DNA of 64,000 bases from Oceanipulchritudo coccoides (GCF_010500615.1 NZ_JAAGNX010000001.1:186001-250000); one strand, 5' to 3'. Positions 56,101-64,000 are shown, numbered from the stretch's first letter. The notes: generated by a model not told the origin, from the letters alone. Numbers and translations are program-made.

Positions 56101-57561
56101 ATGAAAGCGACTGCCATGAAGTTTTTTCTCATTTCGGCATTTCTCGGTCTGGTTTCAAGCTTTGGGGCGACCGGCCAGCCCAACATAGTCCTCATCCTGG
56201 TCGACGATATGGGGTACTCGGACCTCGGTTGTTACGGCAGTGAAATTGAGACGCCCAACCTGGACCGGCTTGCCGACAATGGGATTCGCTTCACCAATTT
56301 TACCAATGATGCCAAATGCGGACCCAGCCGCACCTCCCTGATGTCCGGGCGCTTCCACTCCCAAGTCAAGGGAGCAGGTTTTGGATCGGTCATCACGATT
56401 CCCGAGATCCTTGGGCAAGGAGGCTACCAAAGCTTCATGCTTGGAAAGTGGCATATTTTCGACACGCCGCTGGAGCGCGGCTTTGACCGGATGTACGGGT
56501 TCATGGAAGGGTGGTGCAACTCCCTCACCGGTGAGTGGAAGGGTGAGCAGGTGCAGAAGCTCGATGGAAAGCCACATCGCTTGCCGGAGGGACTCACCAC
56601 GACGCAGGCCTACACGGAATTTGCGGAACGCTTCATCCGGGAACGGGATCCGGAGAAACCGTTTTTCCTGTATTTGGCCTACAATGCGCCACATTATCCG
56701 CTTCATGCCCCCGAGGCCGATGTGATGAAATACCGCGGCCGCTACCAGGATGGCTGGGGTGCCCTGAGGGAATCGCGGCTTGAGAAGATGAAGGCCCTCG
56801 GTATCGTACCGCAAGGTCAGCAGCTTTCCCCGACCGATGTCGCTTCATGGGATTCCCTGACCGATGCGGAGCGCGACCGTCAGGATCTCGTGATGGCGAC
56901 GTATGCGGCGATGATCGACGGCCTGGACTGCGGGGTGGGGCAGCTTGTGGAAACGCTTCAGGCTGAAGGTCTTTTTGAAGACACGTTGATTCTTTTTCTG
57001 AGCGACAACGGGGCCTGCCCGTTTGAGCGCACCGAGCTGGAAACATTGGAAAACAACTACATGCCATGGGACGCACGCTCCTTTTATACATATTCCGAGC
57101 CTTGGGCCAATGCCTGCAACACTCCCTGGAGCAAATACAAGCAGAACCAGCACGAAGGGGGCATTTCAACACCTTTGATCGCCCACTGGCCAAATGGAAT
57201 CGCCAACCCGGGTCGCCTTGACCGGGGTCGTGGTCATATCGTGGATTTTCACGCCACCTTCCGCCACCTCCTCGGGCTTGATTGCCCGGATCAATATAGG
57301 GGACATCTGCTCGGCCAGCCGCCCGGACTGAGCCTGGCAGCCGCCTTTGCCGGCCAACCCCGTCCCCTGCACGAGGAGCTGTTCTATTCCTTTAACAAGT
57401 TTTCGGCCCTCACCCAGGGCCGATGGAAAGTCGTCGATCAGCAATACCTTTTCAACTTGGAAGACGACCGCATCGAGGCGAATGACCTGCGCGCGGAGCG
57501 TCCTGAGCTGTTCCAGTCACTGAAGAATCGCTGGGACGAATTGGACCAAAGCTTCCGCTAA
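56101..57561 (+). CDS. Secreted type I sulfatase
   Basis: 486 residues from ATG 56101. Signal peptide (KFFLISAFLGLVSSFGATG), metal site VDDMGYSDLGCYG, active site KCGPSRTSLMSG with Cys73, GKWHIFD and LSDNGACP. Its motifs are closest to those of the sulfatase at 51248 (both DMGYSDLGC and HWPNGI/HWPDGI). It lies directly after the terminator of the EF-hand gene; no own operator is seen, so expression may depend on readthrough from operator copy 3. Confidence 0.9.
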   Translation: MKATAMKFFLISAFLGLVSSFGATGQPNIVLILVDDMGYSDLGCYGSEIETPNLDRLADNGIRFTNFTNDAKCGPSRTSLMSGRFHSQVKGAGFGSVITIPEILGQGGYQSFMLGKWHIFDTPLERGFDRMYGFMEGWCNSLTGEWKGEQVQKLDGKPHRLPEGLTTTQAYTEFAERFIRERDPEKPFFLYLAYNAPHYPLHAPEADVMKYRGRYQDGWGALRESRLEKMKALGIVPQGQQLSPTDVASWDSLTDAERDRQDLVMATYAAMIDGLDCGVGQLVETLQAEGLFEDTLILFLSDNGACPFERTELETLENNYMPWDARSFYTYSEPWANACNTPWSKYKQNQHEGGISTPLIAHWPNGIANPGRLDRGRGHIVDFHATFRHLLGLDCPDQYRGHLLGQPPGLSLAAAFAGQPRPLHEELFYSFNKFSALTQGRWKVVDQQYLFNLEDDRIEANDLRAERPELFQSLKNRWDELDQSFR

Positions 57562-57589
57562 GCGCGATAAATAGCAGGAAAAACGACTG

Positions 57590-57654
57590 TTGGCGGATTT
57601 GTGCAAGCAATTGGCGTTTAAAATCAACCGCCTTTCCACAGATTCCAGTAAACT
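57590..57654 (+). promoter_or_regulatory. Direct-repeat operator and promoter, copy 4 (PEP-CTERM gene)
   Basis: TTGGC (57590) with CAA 14 bases on, then TTGGC (57611) with CAA 14 bases on; -10-like TAAACT at 57649. A perfect copy. Confidence 0.85.
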
Positions 57655-57740
57655 GCCGTCGAATCTGGGAGGATCCTATCCCTCTTTTCTCAGTCCAGGG
57701 AATTTCCCCTAAAACCCGCTTCACACACATACTAATCCAC

Positions 57741-58616
57741 ATGAAAATTAAACGACTCACCTCTACCCTCGGCCTTGCAGGCTACTTGCTGGGTTTTTGC
57801 CTGCTTGCCACCCAGTCATCTGGCGCAATCTACACATTGGCTGCGTCTGGCGATATTCTCAGCGCCAGCGACGGAACTACTACTTTAGCGGATGCCATTA
57901 CAGCCAACGCTGGCACAATGCCGTCAGGTACTACAGTGGTAATCCCCACCGGCTTCGCTGCGACGATGCAGGGATTCAACGGCGTTGATTCGACTGACAC
58001 CATCATCAATGTGGACGGCTCCTCCACACTTACGGCTATCGGTAACAATAACGCTGACCGGACTCAAACAGTTACAATTAATATAAAAGATTCGGCGCAG
58101 TATTTATTGGATTCGGATCACAAAGTGCGGGCTGATCTCGTTTTAAATTATGATAGTAGCGCGGCATCCAGCTCTGCTGGCAAATTGACTTTCCAGTCCA
58201 GTACTACGCAATCCACCACCATCAATTTGAACAGTGGTTCCTTAATCTTTGGTGAAATTAGTTTGGCCAAGGCAGGCGAGTTCAACTTGAATGGGGGTGA
58301 CTTGTCATTTGCTGCAATTAACACCCTGACCGCCTCCGCTCCTGGTTTTATCGATTTCAATTCAGCAGCTGGCTCTGTGCTTACATTCACCGGTGCAAGC
58401 GCACTGACTGATCTGGACGTCAATATTGGGTTTGGCATGTTCCAGATTGATGGAGTCTCCCAAACAAGCATAGCTTCTTGGAGTCGGGTCCTGGATGGCA
58501 CAACACTGACGCTCACGCCGACGCCGGTCCCGGAGCCGTCGACCTATGCCCTGTTGCTGGGCCTTGCGGCATTTGGCTTTCTCACTTTCCACCGCCGCTC
58601 TCATAGGGGTTGTTAA
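57741..58616 (+). CDS. Secreted beta-rich protein with PEP-CTERM anchor
   Basis: 291 residues: signal peptide (KRLTSTLGLAGYLLGFCLLATQ region), a Ser/Thr/Asn-rich repetitive body with VLNYDSSA, INLNSGSL, FNLNGGDL and FQIDGVS, and a C-terminal PEP-CTERM signal (VPEPSTYALLLGLAAFGFL then RRSHRG). The body looks like a short beta-helix or autotransporter-like passenger. It is the first of three tandem relatives, each with its own copy of the operator but with a different C-terminus. A surface-attached, carbohydrate-binding or scaffold role is inferred; no catalytic motif is seen. Confidence 0.85.
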   Translation: MKIKRLTSTLGLAGYLLGFCLLATQSSGAIYTLAASGDILSASDGTTTLADAITANAGTMPSGTTVVIPTGFAATMQGFNGVDSTDTIINVDGSSTLTAIGNNNADRTQTVTINIKDSAQYLLDSDHKVRADLVLNYDSSAASSSAGKLTFQSSTTQSTTINLNSGSLIFGEISLAKAGEFNLNGGDLSFAAINTLTASAPGFIDFNSAAGSVLTFTGASALTDLDVNIGFGMFQIDGVSQTSIASWSRVLDGTTLTLTPTPVPEPSTYALLLGLAAFGFLTFHRRSHRGC

Positions 58617-58644
58617 CGTTATATACTAAGGGTGCGGAAAATTA

Positions 58645-58682
58645 AAGAGGTCCTTCCTTAGGGTGGAAGGGCCTCTTGTTTT
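58645..58682 (+). terminator. Intrinsic terminator after PEP-CTERM gene
   Basis: A 13-base stem (58645-58657 with 58665-58677, one G-T pair) with a seven-base loop, running into TTGTTTT. Stops transcription before operator copy 5. Confidence 0.9.
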
Positions 58683-58710
58683 ATACAGACAGGAAGGATT
58701 CAAAGGCAGA

Positions 58711-58776
58711 TTGGCGATTCCGGACAAGCAATTGGCCTGAAAAAACAACCCGGTATACGCGTTTATCCCCTATAGT
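58711..58776 (+). promoter_or_regulatory. Direct-repeat operator and promoter, copy 5
   Basis: TTGGC (58711) with CAA 14 bases on, then TTGGC (58732) with CAA 14 bases on; -10-like TATAGT at 58771. A perfect copy. The predicted transcript start (about 58783) supports the ATG at 58811 rather than the one at 58787. Confidence 0.85.
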
Positions 58777-58810
58777 GGCTCTTCACATGAACATCCTAAA
58801 GCTAACCCAT

Positions 58811-59809
58811 ATGAAAAATACAATACTCCATAAAACCTCCATCATTGCAAGTTTTGGTCTTGGAATGTGCCTCCTGGCTTCCAGCACCTCCGCGCAGTAC
58901 ACCTATATCGGGAACGATCCCGACATTGTCCTCGACGGCAATGGTTTTACTGGCGCGGCCGGTGAGACCTTAGATATCGGGACCACTGGTGATGTGGGTG
59001 GCCGATTTGATACCACGATGACTGATGTTGTTGGTGGCGGAACTCCTTATCCCATTGTCAGCGTTTATGGGAGTTCGACTTTGACGGCTAGTGGCGTCGG
59101 CTATGGAGGTGATCCCGAGGACATGGCGATGGAGAAATTGACTGTCAATATTTCCGATACGGCTGAGTTCCTCGTCGGGGTAGAACTCGAGTTTCGTAAC
59201 CAGTTCGTCCTAAATTATGATAGCAGTGCCGACTCTGTCAGCAGCGGGAGTCTTCGCTTGCTCGACCAAGCCGCGGCCGAAAAGTTCACATCTTTCAATC
59301 TCAACAGCGGCTCATTGACCGTAGGCCCACTCAGGTTTGGTGAAGTCAGCGACAAGGGTCAAATCAACCTGAATGGCGGTGACTTCACATTTGCAACGCT
59401 GAACGATGGTGATACCCCTGACCTGCCGGTGAACGCGCAGATCAACTTCGCCGATCCAGTGGGGGCTCCTTCGGTACTCACGATTACGGAAGCTACCGGG
59501 GTCGATTACCTCGATGAGTATATTGCGAACGGGTTATTTGCCATCCAAGGCGTTCCCGTGACTTCGCTTAGCGCTTATAACCTCAGTTGGACTCAGACCG
59601 GGACGATTACTGTGGTAGACCCGATAACTTTGGAAGAGACAATTGTACCAATTGGAGACCTGACCATGACGGCCAATGCCCTGCAATTTGTTACGGCGTC
59701 GCTTGAAATGAGCACGGACCTGCAGAACTGGAACCCGGTAGATCCTGGAGATTTTCAGATCACCACGACTCCGCGCTTTTTCCGCGCCGTTGTCGTACCG
59801 GTTCCCTGA
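58811..59809 (+). CDS. Secreted beta-rich protein, paralogue with 'FFR' C-terminus
   Basis: 332 residues from ATG 58811. Signal peptide (SIIASFGLGMCLLASSTSA), then a body related to the preceding protein: VLNYDSSA, FNLNSGSL, INLNGGDF, LDEYIANGLFAIQGV. In place of a PEP-CTERM anchor it ends with a short module (LEMSTDLQNWNP to TPRFFRAVVV) of the type that also ends the dehydrogenase-like protein at 18803. It may therefore be released or held differently at the surface. It has its own operator and terminator. No enzyme motif. Confidence 0.8.
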   Translation: MKNTILHKTSIIASFGLGMCLLASSTSAQYTYIGNDPDIVLDGNGFTGAAGETLDIGTTGDVGGRFDTTMTDVVGGGTPYPIVSVYGSSTLTASGVGYGGDPEDMAMEKLTVNISDTAEFLVGVELEFRNQFVLNYDSSADSVSSGSLRLLDQAAAEKFTSFNLNSGSLTVGPLRFGEVSDKGQINLNGGDFTFATLNDGDTPDLPVNAQINFADPVGAPSVLTITEATGVDYLDEYIANGLFAIQGVPVTSLSAYNLSWTQTGTITVVDPITLEETIVPIGDLTMTANALQFVTASLEMSTDLQNWNPVDPGDFQITTTPRFFRAVVVPVP

Positions 59810-59837
59810 TCTATAAAGTCTTTAGCTGATTTTGCAC

Positions 59838-59873
59838 GGCCGGTTCTGGAGTTCATCCGGGACCGGCCTTTTT
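59838..59873 (+). terminator. Intrinsic terminator
   Basis: GGCCGGT (59838-59844) pairs with ACCGGCC (59862-59868), followed by TTTTTC. It lies 29 bases after the stop of the gene ending at 59809. Confidence 0.85.
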
Positions 59874-59899
59874 CTTCTGCAGAGCGCTATTTCCTCACA

Positions 59900-59964
59900 T
59901 TGGCGGGGAAAAGCAATTAATTGACCAACAGGAGCAATCGGATTCCGAGACAATGTGTTTTAAT
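59900..59964 (+). promoter_or_regulatory. Direct-repeat operator and promoter, copy 6
   Basis: TTGGC (59900) with CAA 14 bases on, then TTGAC (59921) with CAA 14 bases on; -10-like TTTAAT at 59959. It stands before the 60079 gene, which runs into the two TIM-barrel genes with gaps of 2 and 9 bases. Confidence 0.8.
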
Positions 59965-60078
59965 AGAGCTGTTATGACACAACCTGCCTCATTAATACCC
60001 CTGCTGTGACCCTGACCGATCAGCGCCGATATTGTGAGGTTTTACACGCACCAAAAACTACCAAAATAAGATCGAATA

Positions 60079-61056
60079 ATGAAATTATACCCTACAAAAA
60101 CAAACCTGCTGCTGACCCTTACTTTAGGCGCATTCCTCACGGGGACTGCGCTGGCTGACATTGCCTTTACGAACGGAGGCGGAACAGGAGACTGGAGAGA
60201 TCCCGCCAATTGGGACGGAGTTAATTTTGTGGGCACCAGTCCCGCTCCCGAGGAACCGTTTGTGGTGGGCGACTCGGCCGATGCCGGCGGGGTTTTTGAC
60301 ACCATAGCCGTCACGGGCTCCAACCTGAGTGGCGCGGGCGCGATCATCAATGTCCTGGGAACTTCCAGTGCCTCATTTGAGGGAAACAAACAGGGCATCA
60401 GTATGACTATAAACTTTGAGGACAATTCCCGCTATCTTGTCGTTGATCTCAGCAAAGTCGGGTATGACTTTGTCCTGAATTACAACAGCGCGGCAATTTC
60501 GGATTCCTTCGAGGGCGAATTGCGGATCTGGCGGGCAAGCGGCCTGGTTAATGAAGTCTTCCGCATAGGGGCTGTCATTAACGTGAATTCCGGAGGAATT
60601 AACCTGGGAGCACTTGTTTATAACGAGGCAGGCATCGTCAACTTGGATGGTGGAAATCTCACGGTCGGGACACTGGATAATCCGGTTGGTGGTATCATCA
60701 ACTTCAGTTCCAACGGCGGGTCTACATTCTCTCTTAACTCAGCCGTAACCGTTAACGATCTGGATACGCTGATTGCCAGTGGATCTTTCACCATCGACGG
60801 TGTAGCCGAAGCGGAATCGCCGCACTCATTCTCCAAGGTGCTTGATGGTACGACTCTGGAAATTTCGGTTATCCCCGGGCAGGTTTCGACCTGGTTCGGA
60901 TATGATATCGTCGACGGAGCGGTGGATACAGGCGGTTGGATCGGCCCGGTCGACGTGGTTAATGACCCATGGGTATTTTCGTGGAACCTCGACGGCTGGA
61001 TGTACGCGCCGGCGCAACCCTCAGATAACGGCGCCTGGTTCTTTATCGCCCGTTAA
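60079..61056 (+). CDS. Secreted beta-rich protein, paralogue with W-rich C-terminal module
   Basis: 325 residues. Signal peptide (TNLLLTLTLGAFLTGTALA), a body related to the two preceding proteins (VLNYNSAA, INVNSGGI, VNLDGGNL, LIASGSFTIDGV) and a distinct last 58 residues beginning STWFGYDIVDG and ending WMYAPAQPSDNGAWFFIAR. The same C-terminal module ends the next protein. It replaces the PEP-CTERM and FFR tails of its relatives, so it is probably an attachment or recognition tail. First gene of the transcript carrying the two TIM-barrel enzymes. Confidence 0.8.
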   Translation: MKLYPTKTNLLLTLTLGAFLTGTALADIAFTNGGGTGDWRDPANWDGVNFVGTSPAPEEPFVVGDSADAGGVFDTIAVTGSNLSGAGAIINVLGTSSASFEGNKQGISMTINFEDNSRYLVVDLSKVGYDFVLNYNSAAISDSFEGELRIWRASGLVNEVFRIGAVINVNSGGINLGALVYNEAGIVNLDGGNLTVGTLDNPVGGIINFSSNGGSTFSLNSAVTVNDLDTLIASGSFTIDGVAEAESPHSFSKVLDGTTLEISVIPGQVSTWFGYDIVDGAVDTGGWIGPVDVVNDPWVFSWNLDGWMYAPAQPSDNGAWFFIAR

Positions 61057-61058
61057 AT

Positions 61059-63182
61059 ATGATTCCCCCCCCTTTCCCTCCTCGAATCCTTCTTGCCGCC
61101 TCCCTTCTTCTTGGAGGGGGGCTGGCTTTGGATGCAAAACTCGGTCTGGACCGCGAAGCTTACGGCGTCTGGGACCGGTCGGGTTTCCAGCCTGTTGAGC
61201 AATATCCCTTCACTCGCGGTCAGGAATGGTCGACGGGGTGGGAGCACGTGCACCCGGCCCGCGGGGTTTATGACTGGTCGGAACTTGATGAGCTACTGGA
61301 GTTTGCACACCAGCAAAACCAGAAAGTGTTTATCAAGGTGCAACCCGTCAGTGGACTAGGTGAGCCCCCGGCGTGGATTTACGGTGCAGGTGTGCCAAAG
61401 TTGTCCGACCGGAAATACACCTATGGCTATTATCTTGATCCGGAATTTAAGCTCTATTTTAGCGAGATGGTGCAAGCCATGGGCGACCATGTCCGCAACA
61501 ATGTTCCAGACCACCTTTTGGAATTGGTCGCTTTCGTGAGGGTTGATACGGGCGCAACCGGAGACGAGGAACCCTACGAGTACCAAAACCGAATCCCTTC
61601 GGCGTACAAGATTTCAGATGCGGATTGGCAGGATTACCGACTTTGGGTCTTCGAGCTTTACCGTCAGGCCTTTCAGGAGGGTCCCGGGGCCAAGATTCCC
61701 CTTCTCTTCCAAGCCATTGATCCGACCAAGGATACGGATGAATGGAACTGGGTAAGCCAGAACGTGACGGCCGGCTTTGGAGCCAAATTTGGTGGGCTGG
61801 TTCGGGGCCATCACATGACAAATTCCAATACCGTGACCATCGACTTTAAGGACAAGGCGGTTGATTCAGACTTCGGGCTCTTTTCGCGGAATGAAATGGA
61901 CCAGACCTGGTCCAAGACCTTCTTCCAGCTTAATATCCGGCTGAACATGTACTGGACAGCGGTTGAGCAGCTGCAACCCGGCATGAGTGTCTGGGACGTC
62001 ACAAAATCCTGCCTTCAGAATACCTATATCGACGGATACGCTTTCGCCTTTGAATTTTTCAATACCTGGGCGGCAGAATTGGATCCGCCAACGGCGCGTG
62101 GAGGATTTTCGATTCTCCACGAAGGATTGGATTTCGATGATAAGGAAAAATTCCCCGAATCGATATATGGGGAGAAGTCTCCTGAAAACCTTGACCGTTA
62201 TTTGGCCATTTGTGAAGCCTATGCCGACCAGGGTGCACAGATGGATGACGTCGATTCGGCTCCGCGCGGTCAAGTCTATCAGCGCGCCAACATGACGGGC
62301 TTCAATGACTGCGCAAGAAGTCTCTGGGCGGGTAACTATGAACGCTTCATCAGGCAGATTGATCCAGACAACACCAGCAAGGGACTCTTTCGAGTTAATG
62401 GTCCCCTGACCCCGTCTTCCCATCCCTACGATCGCTTTGCCCGGAGTTTCGACAGCACGACGGGTAAGAATACGATGTACTTTGATGTTCATGACAACTT
62501 GCTGCCATCGCGCAGCCAACGGGTGCAGCTTTCCGTGATCTATCTCGATAAGGGAACCGGGCAGTTTGAACTGGAATACGATGCCACGGACAACAGCCAA
62601 AAAAGTGCGTTTGTTGTCACCAAAACCAATTCCAATACCTGGAAGACGGAAACCGTGGTGGTCGACGATTGGGTCATGGCAAACAATGGTCCGAATGGTG
62701 CCGACCTGATGCTGCTGAATATCGATTCGGAAGACGACATCTTCCATATGGTGGAGTTGGTCAAGCTAGCCGAAGTTGTTGTTGTTACAGAGGGGCAGGG
62801 GACCGTCACCGGGCGCACCGATGCCACCATTTACGATCCTGTGATTGGCACCTTTGCCGAGGGTCAACGGCTCGAATTAACTGTGACACCTGCCCCCGGA
62901 TGGGAATTTTCCGGGTGGAGTGGTGATTTGGACGGAACGAATCCGCGTCCTATTCTTTATCCGACTGAAGATACGCAGGTAACCGCCCATTTCACCCGGG
63001 TGGGCGAGACCTCCACCTGGTTCGGATTTAAAATACTAAATGACTATGTGGATACAGGAGCCTGGTTGGGTTGGGTGCATGTCGCAAACGATCCATGGGT
63101 CTATTCTGAGAACCTGGGAAGCTGGATGTATGCCCCCGAACAATCCGGTGCGTTTGGCGCCTGGTTTCACTTGAGTTACTAA
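61059..63182 (+). CDS. Multi-domain secreted TIM-barrel glycosidase (GH42-like)
   Basis: 707 residues. Signal peptide (RILLAASLLLGGGLALDA), a clan GH-A-like barrel (WSTGWEHVHPARGVYDWSELDE, VRVDTGATGDEEP with a candidate acid/base Glu), a beta-sandwich ending GPNGADLMLLNIDSEDD at about 570, an InlB-type repeat domain (about 571-645: EGQRLELTVTPAPGWEFSGW) and a W-rich C-terminal module (STWFGFKILND to WMYAPEQ). It is a paralogue of the enzymes at 45084 and 63192. The start ATG lies two bases after the upstream stop. Substrate is unknown, but a galactan-type sugar is plausible from the barrel type. Confidence 0.8.
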   Translation: MIPPPFPPRILLAASLLLGGGLALDAKLGLDREAYGVWDRSGFQPVEQYPFTRGQEWSTGWEHVHPARGVYDWSELDELLEFAHQQNQKVFIKVQPVSGLGEPPAWIYGAGVPKLSDRKYTYGYYLDPEFKLYFSEMVQAMGDHVRNNVPDHLLELVAFVRVDTGATGDEEPYEYQNRIPSAYKISDADWQDYRLWVFELYRQAFQEGPGAKIPLLFQAIDPTKDTDEWNWVSQNVTAGFGAKFGGLVRGHHMTNSNTVTIDFKDKAVDSDFGLFSRNEMDQTWSKTFFQLNIRLNMYWTAVEQLQPGMSVWDVTKSCLQNTYIDGYAFAFEFFNTWAAELDPPTARGGFSILHEGLDFDDKEKFPESIYGEKSPENLDRYLAICEAYADQGAQMDDVDSAPRGQVYQRANMTGFNDCARSLWAGNYERFIRQIDPDNTSKGLFRVNGPLTPSSHPYDRFARSFDSTTGKNTMYFDVHDNLLPSRSQRVQLSVIYLDKGTGQFELEYDATDNSQKSAFVVTKTNSNTWKTETVVVDDWVMANNGPNGADLMLLNIDSEDDIFHMVELVKLAEVVVVTEGQGTVTGRTDATIYDPVIGTFAEGQRLELTVTPAPGWEFSGWSGDLDGTNPRPILYPTEDTQVTAHFTRVGETSTWFGFKILNDYVDTGAWLGWVHVANDPWVYSENLGSWMYAPEQSGAFGAWFHLSY

Positions 63183-63191
63183 TCATCAATT

Positions 63192-64000
63192 ATGAAGACA
63201 CCCCCTTTACCCTTAAGAATAATTCTTGCCTCATGCCTCCTCCTTGCAGGTGGTTTGATTTCTGAAGCCAAACTGGGGCTGGACCGTGAAGCCTATGGCG
63301 TTTGGGACCGCACCGGCGGGTTATCCGTGGAAACGTATCCTTTCACGCGTGGTCAGGAATGGACCACTGCATGGGAGCATATTAATCCCGCCCGCCATGT
63401 CTTTGATTGGTCCGAACTGGATGCCTTGCTGCAATTTGCCTACGATCAGAACCAGAAGCTATTCGCCAAGGTCTCGCCGGTCGGAGGGCAGGGCGGGCCA
63501 CCTTCATGGATCTACGAAGATCAGGGGGGCGATGTGCCTCGAGTAACCGGCGATGTCTTCGACTACGGCTTTTATCTGGATCCTGAGTACAAGCTCTACT
63601 TCAGCGAGATGGTGCAAGCAATGGGGGATCACATGCGCAACAATGTACCGGCCCACCTTCTCGACCGGGTCGCCTTTGTCCGCGTGGATACAGGGGCGAC
63701 AGGCGATGAGGAACCTTATGAAAATGCCGGCAACATCGATTTCCCTGAACTCTACGGGATTACGAATCAGGAATGGGAAGACTTCCGCCTGTGGGCTTTT
63801 GAAGTTTACCGGCAGGCCTTTCAGGAAGGTCCCGCAAGAAAAATTCCGCTATTGTTTCAGGACATTGATCCATCACAGGACCCGGTTGAATGGGCCTGGG
63901 TGACTGGGAATGTGACTGCCGGCTTCGGGGCAAAGTTTGGCGGGATCGTCCGTGGACACCATCTAACAAAATCCAATACTGCGACCACCGACTTCAAGGA
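63192..64000 (+). CDS. Second tandem TIM-barrel glycosidase, 3' end cut by window
   Basis: 269 complete codons from ATG 63192, nine bases after the previous stop, and still open at the window end. Signal peptide (LRIILASCLLLAGGLISEA), then KLGLDREAYGVWDRTGG, FTRGQEWTTAWEH, ARHVFDWSELDALLQFA and VRVDTGATGDEEP match the protein at 61059 almost position for position. It is a tandem duplicate with moderate divergence. Domains beyond the barrel cannot be seen. Confidence 0.88.
   Translation, partial: MKTPPLPLRIILASCLLLAGGLISEAKLGLDREAYGVWDRTGGLSVETYPFTRGQEWTTAWEHINPARHVFDWSELDALLQFAYDQNQKLFAKVSPVGGQGGPPSWIYEDQGGDVPRVTGDVFDYGFYLDPEYKLYFSEMVQAMGDHMRNNVPAHLLDRVAFVRVDTGATGDEEPYENAGNIDFPELYGITNQEWEDFRLWAFEVYRQAFQEGPARKIPLLFQDIDPSQDPVEWAWVTGNVTAGFGAKFGGIVRGHHLTKSNTATTDFK

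Overview
The window looks like a chromosome segment of a marine verrucomicrobial bacterium, probably of the Puniceicoccales/Coraliomargarita-Lentimonas type. This is inferred from PEP-CTERM anchors (VPEPSTYALLLGL style), a dense set of secreted sulfatases and glycosidases with no SusC/SusD pair, and small C-terminal modules ending in 'FFR/FLR' that are common in that phylum. No rRNA or marker gene is present to confirm it.

Region 1 (1 to about 10,269) is accessory DNA, most likely part of an integrative element. It holds a tyrosine recombinase running in from the left edge, a DGQHR protein fused to a PD-(D/E)XK-like nuclease domain and overlapping a Dam-type adenine methyltransferase, a small excisionase-like HTH protein, short element genes, an HUH replication-type protein fused in frame to a second PD-(D/E)XK-like domain, and a three-gene minus-strand operon starting with a TIGR04255-like protein. 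Base composition switches between AT-rich cargo (about 1,300-4,650 and 7,490-10,250) and a GC-richer element backbone (about 4,750-7,490). The region ends at tRNA-Thr(TGT) and tRNA-Lys(CTT).

Region 2 (10,425 to about 23,400) is ordinary chromosome: LysM membrane protein, Nudix hydrolase, SixA-like phosphatase, MATE exporter, GPH-type sugar symporter, ABC-F ATPase, DEAD-box helicase, sorbosone-dehydrogenase-like protein, membrane protein, a PEP-CTERM protein and a lipoprotein hydrolase.

Region 3 (about 23,470 to beyond 64,000) is a polysaccharide-use locus. It contains an SSS symporter and a hybrid two-component regulator (HTCS) with an AraC-type output domain, a roughly 26 kb run of 13 closely spaced same-strand genes (esterase, sulfatases, GH27, GH36-like, GH63/37-like, GH49-like beta-helix and TIM-barrel enzymes), then an EF-hand protein, another sulfatase, three related secreted beta-rich proteins and two tandem TIM-barrel enzymes. 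Seven sulfatase domains lie in six genes, all with the Cys-type CxPSR signature. The substrate is inferred to be a sulfated, perhaps acylated galactose-containing polysaccharide, but the exact glycan cannot be read from sequence alone.

The most striking finding is a direct-repeat operator, TTGGC-N9-CAA repeated with a 21-bp period, present six times and only in front of transcription units of region 3. Each copy is followed 38-39 bp after the start of its second half-site by a -10-like hexamer. This is the geometry of an AraC-type class II activator site, so these six promoters probably form the regulon of the HTCS encoded in their midst.
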